A stretch of DNA of 64,000 nucleotides from Argyresthia goedartella (Eukaryota; Arthropoda; Insecta; Lepidoptera; Argyresthiidae). Every line of letters starts with the position of its first letter. Within the stretch, counting starts at the first letter, position 1. Where the stretch lies: NCBI GenBank assembly GCA_949825045.1, contig OX463816.1, positions 18,177,243 through 18,241,242 on the forward strand. The letters run 5' to 3'. Positions 63,641 to 64,000 of the stretch are shown piece after piece. Under the pieces are notes generated by a model that saw only the letters and a program-made list of their open reading frames with translations, searched no databases and was not told the DNA's origin. Made by a program: the position numbers and the translations under genes.

Positions 63641-64000
63641 GTCGTGAACCTTTTTGATAAATATCTATCAACATCGACTACGTCACTAATCATAATAGTC
63701 ATTTAATTTGATATGGACAGCACAGACACAGACATCCAAGATTCCAAGGCCCAGTCGCCCTCGTGATTTGCTTTAAGTATACTTAGTATAAAAGTACAAC
63801 TACGTTAGAAACGGGGAAACCTTCAATATTTTCAGCAATAAAAGCTTTCATCACCTCGCCTTTATTGTATATGAGGTAGATAGATAGAATCCATTGTCAA
63901 CAGTTTTGCCAGCGTTTAGAGTAAATTAAAGTCTTTTGTTGTTTCCGAGGATGAATAGTTCGAGTTTCGGTAATGAAAGCTGAATAACAAATACATGCCG
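63641..64000. other. Kinesin intron, no feature
   Basis: AT-rich; nothing recognised. Confidence 0.5.

Overview
This is eukaryotic nuclear DNA, almost certainly from a moth or butterfly (Lepidoptera). Genes are split by GT..AG introns of up to about 10 kb. The introns and spacers are packed with insect transposable elements. Several repeats look typical of lepidopteran genomes, for example the 'tagctgatgcccgc' repeat at 52742 and the 'agggttcc(gt/at)acc' repeat at 46545 and 51897. Open reading frames are mostly short TE remnants; the host genes have to be assembled from short exons.

Four host genes are supported. (1) The last two coding exons of a diacylglycerol kinase of epsilon type (+, 4215-4366 and 12975-13103). 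(2) Five exons of the mitochondrial dicarboxylate carrier SLC25A10 (-, 27325 down to 18092), complete except for its start codon exon. (3) Elongator subunit Elp6, a single 246-codon coding exon (+, 38760-39500). (4) The first four coding exons of a kinesin-8 (KIF19/Klp67A-like) motor (+, 40276-58585), whose remainder lies beyond the right edge. DGKE and the carrier are convergent, the carrier and Elp6 are divergent, and Elp6 and the kinesin run in the same direction. The genes share no obvious pathway; this is ordinary gene neighbourhood, not an operon.

Region by region: 1-4200 holds LINE, Harbinger and SINE debris. The final DGKE intron (4367-12974) holds a decayed copy of its own upstream exon, coding-like CA-flanked repeats, a decayed uncharacterised TE gene, and a 4.9-kb non-LTR retrotransposon with two OTU-protease-like modules, flanked by a 32-bp target-site duplication. 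Between DGKE and the carrier (13.1-18.1 kb) are long hairpins and MITEs. The carrier introns hold a two-LTR non-autonomous retroelement (19326-20995), a second uncharacterised TE gene, a MITE, a decayed Copia element (27881-31094) with a tandem pair of 92-bp MITEs inside its reverse transcriptase, and an RNase-H-bearing LINE. The kinesin introns hold a LINE with a 1.3-kb inverted-repeat element nested in it, RTE fragments, a 1.2-kb long-TIR DNA transposon with a DUF4817-like helix-turn-helix ORF, two SINEs, a 62-bp satellite array and, downstream of exon 4, a 2.6-kb CR1/Jockey-like LINE.

The most unusual items are the OTU-bearing LINE with duplicated OTU module, the tandem MITE pair with a palindromic junction, several near-perfect long hairpins, the exon-decay array in DGKE, and the shortened loop after the P-loop of the kinesin motor. 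All family assignments come from reading motifs by eye; no search was run.
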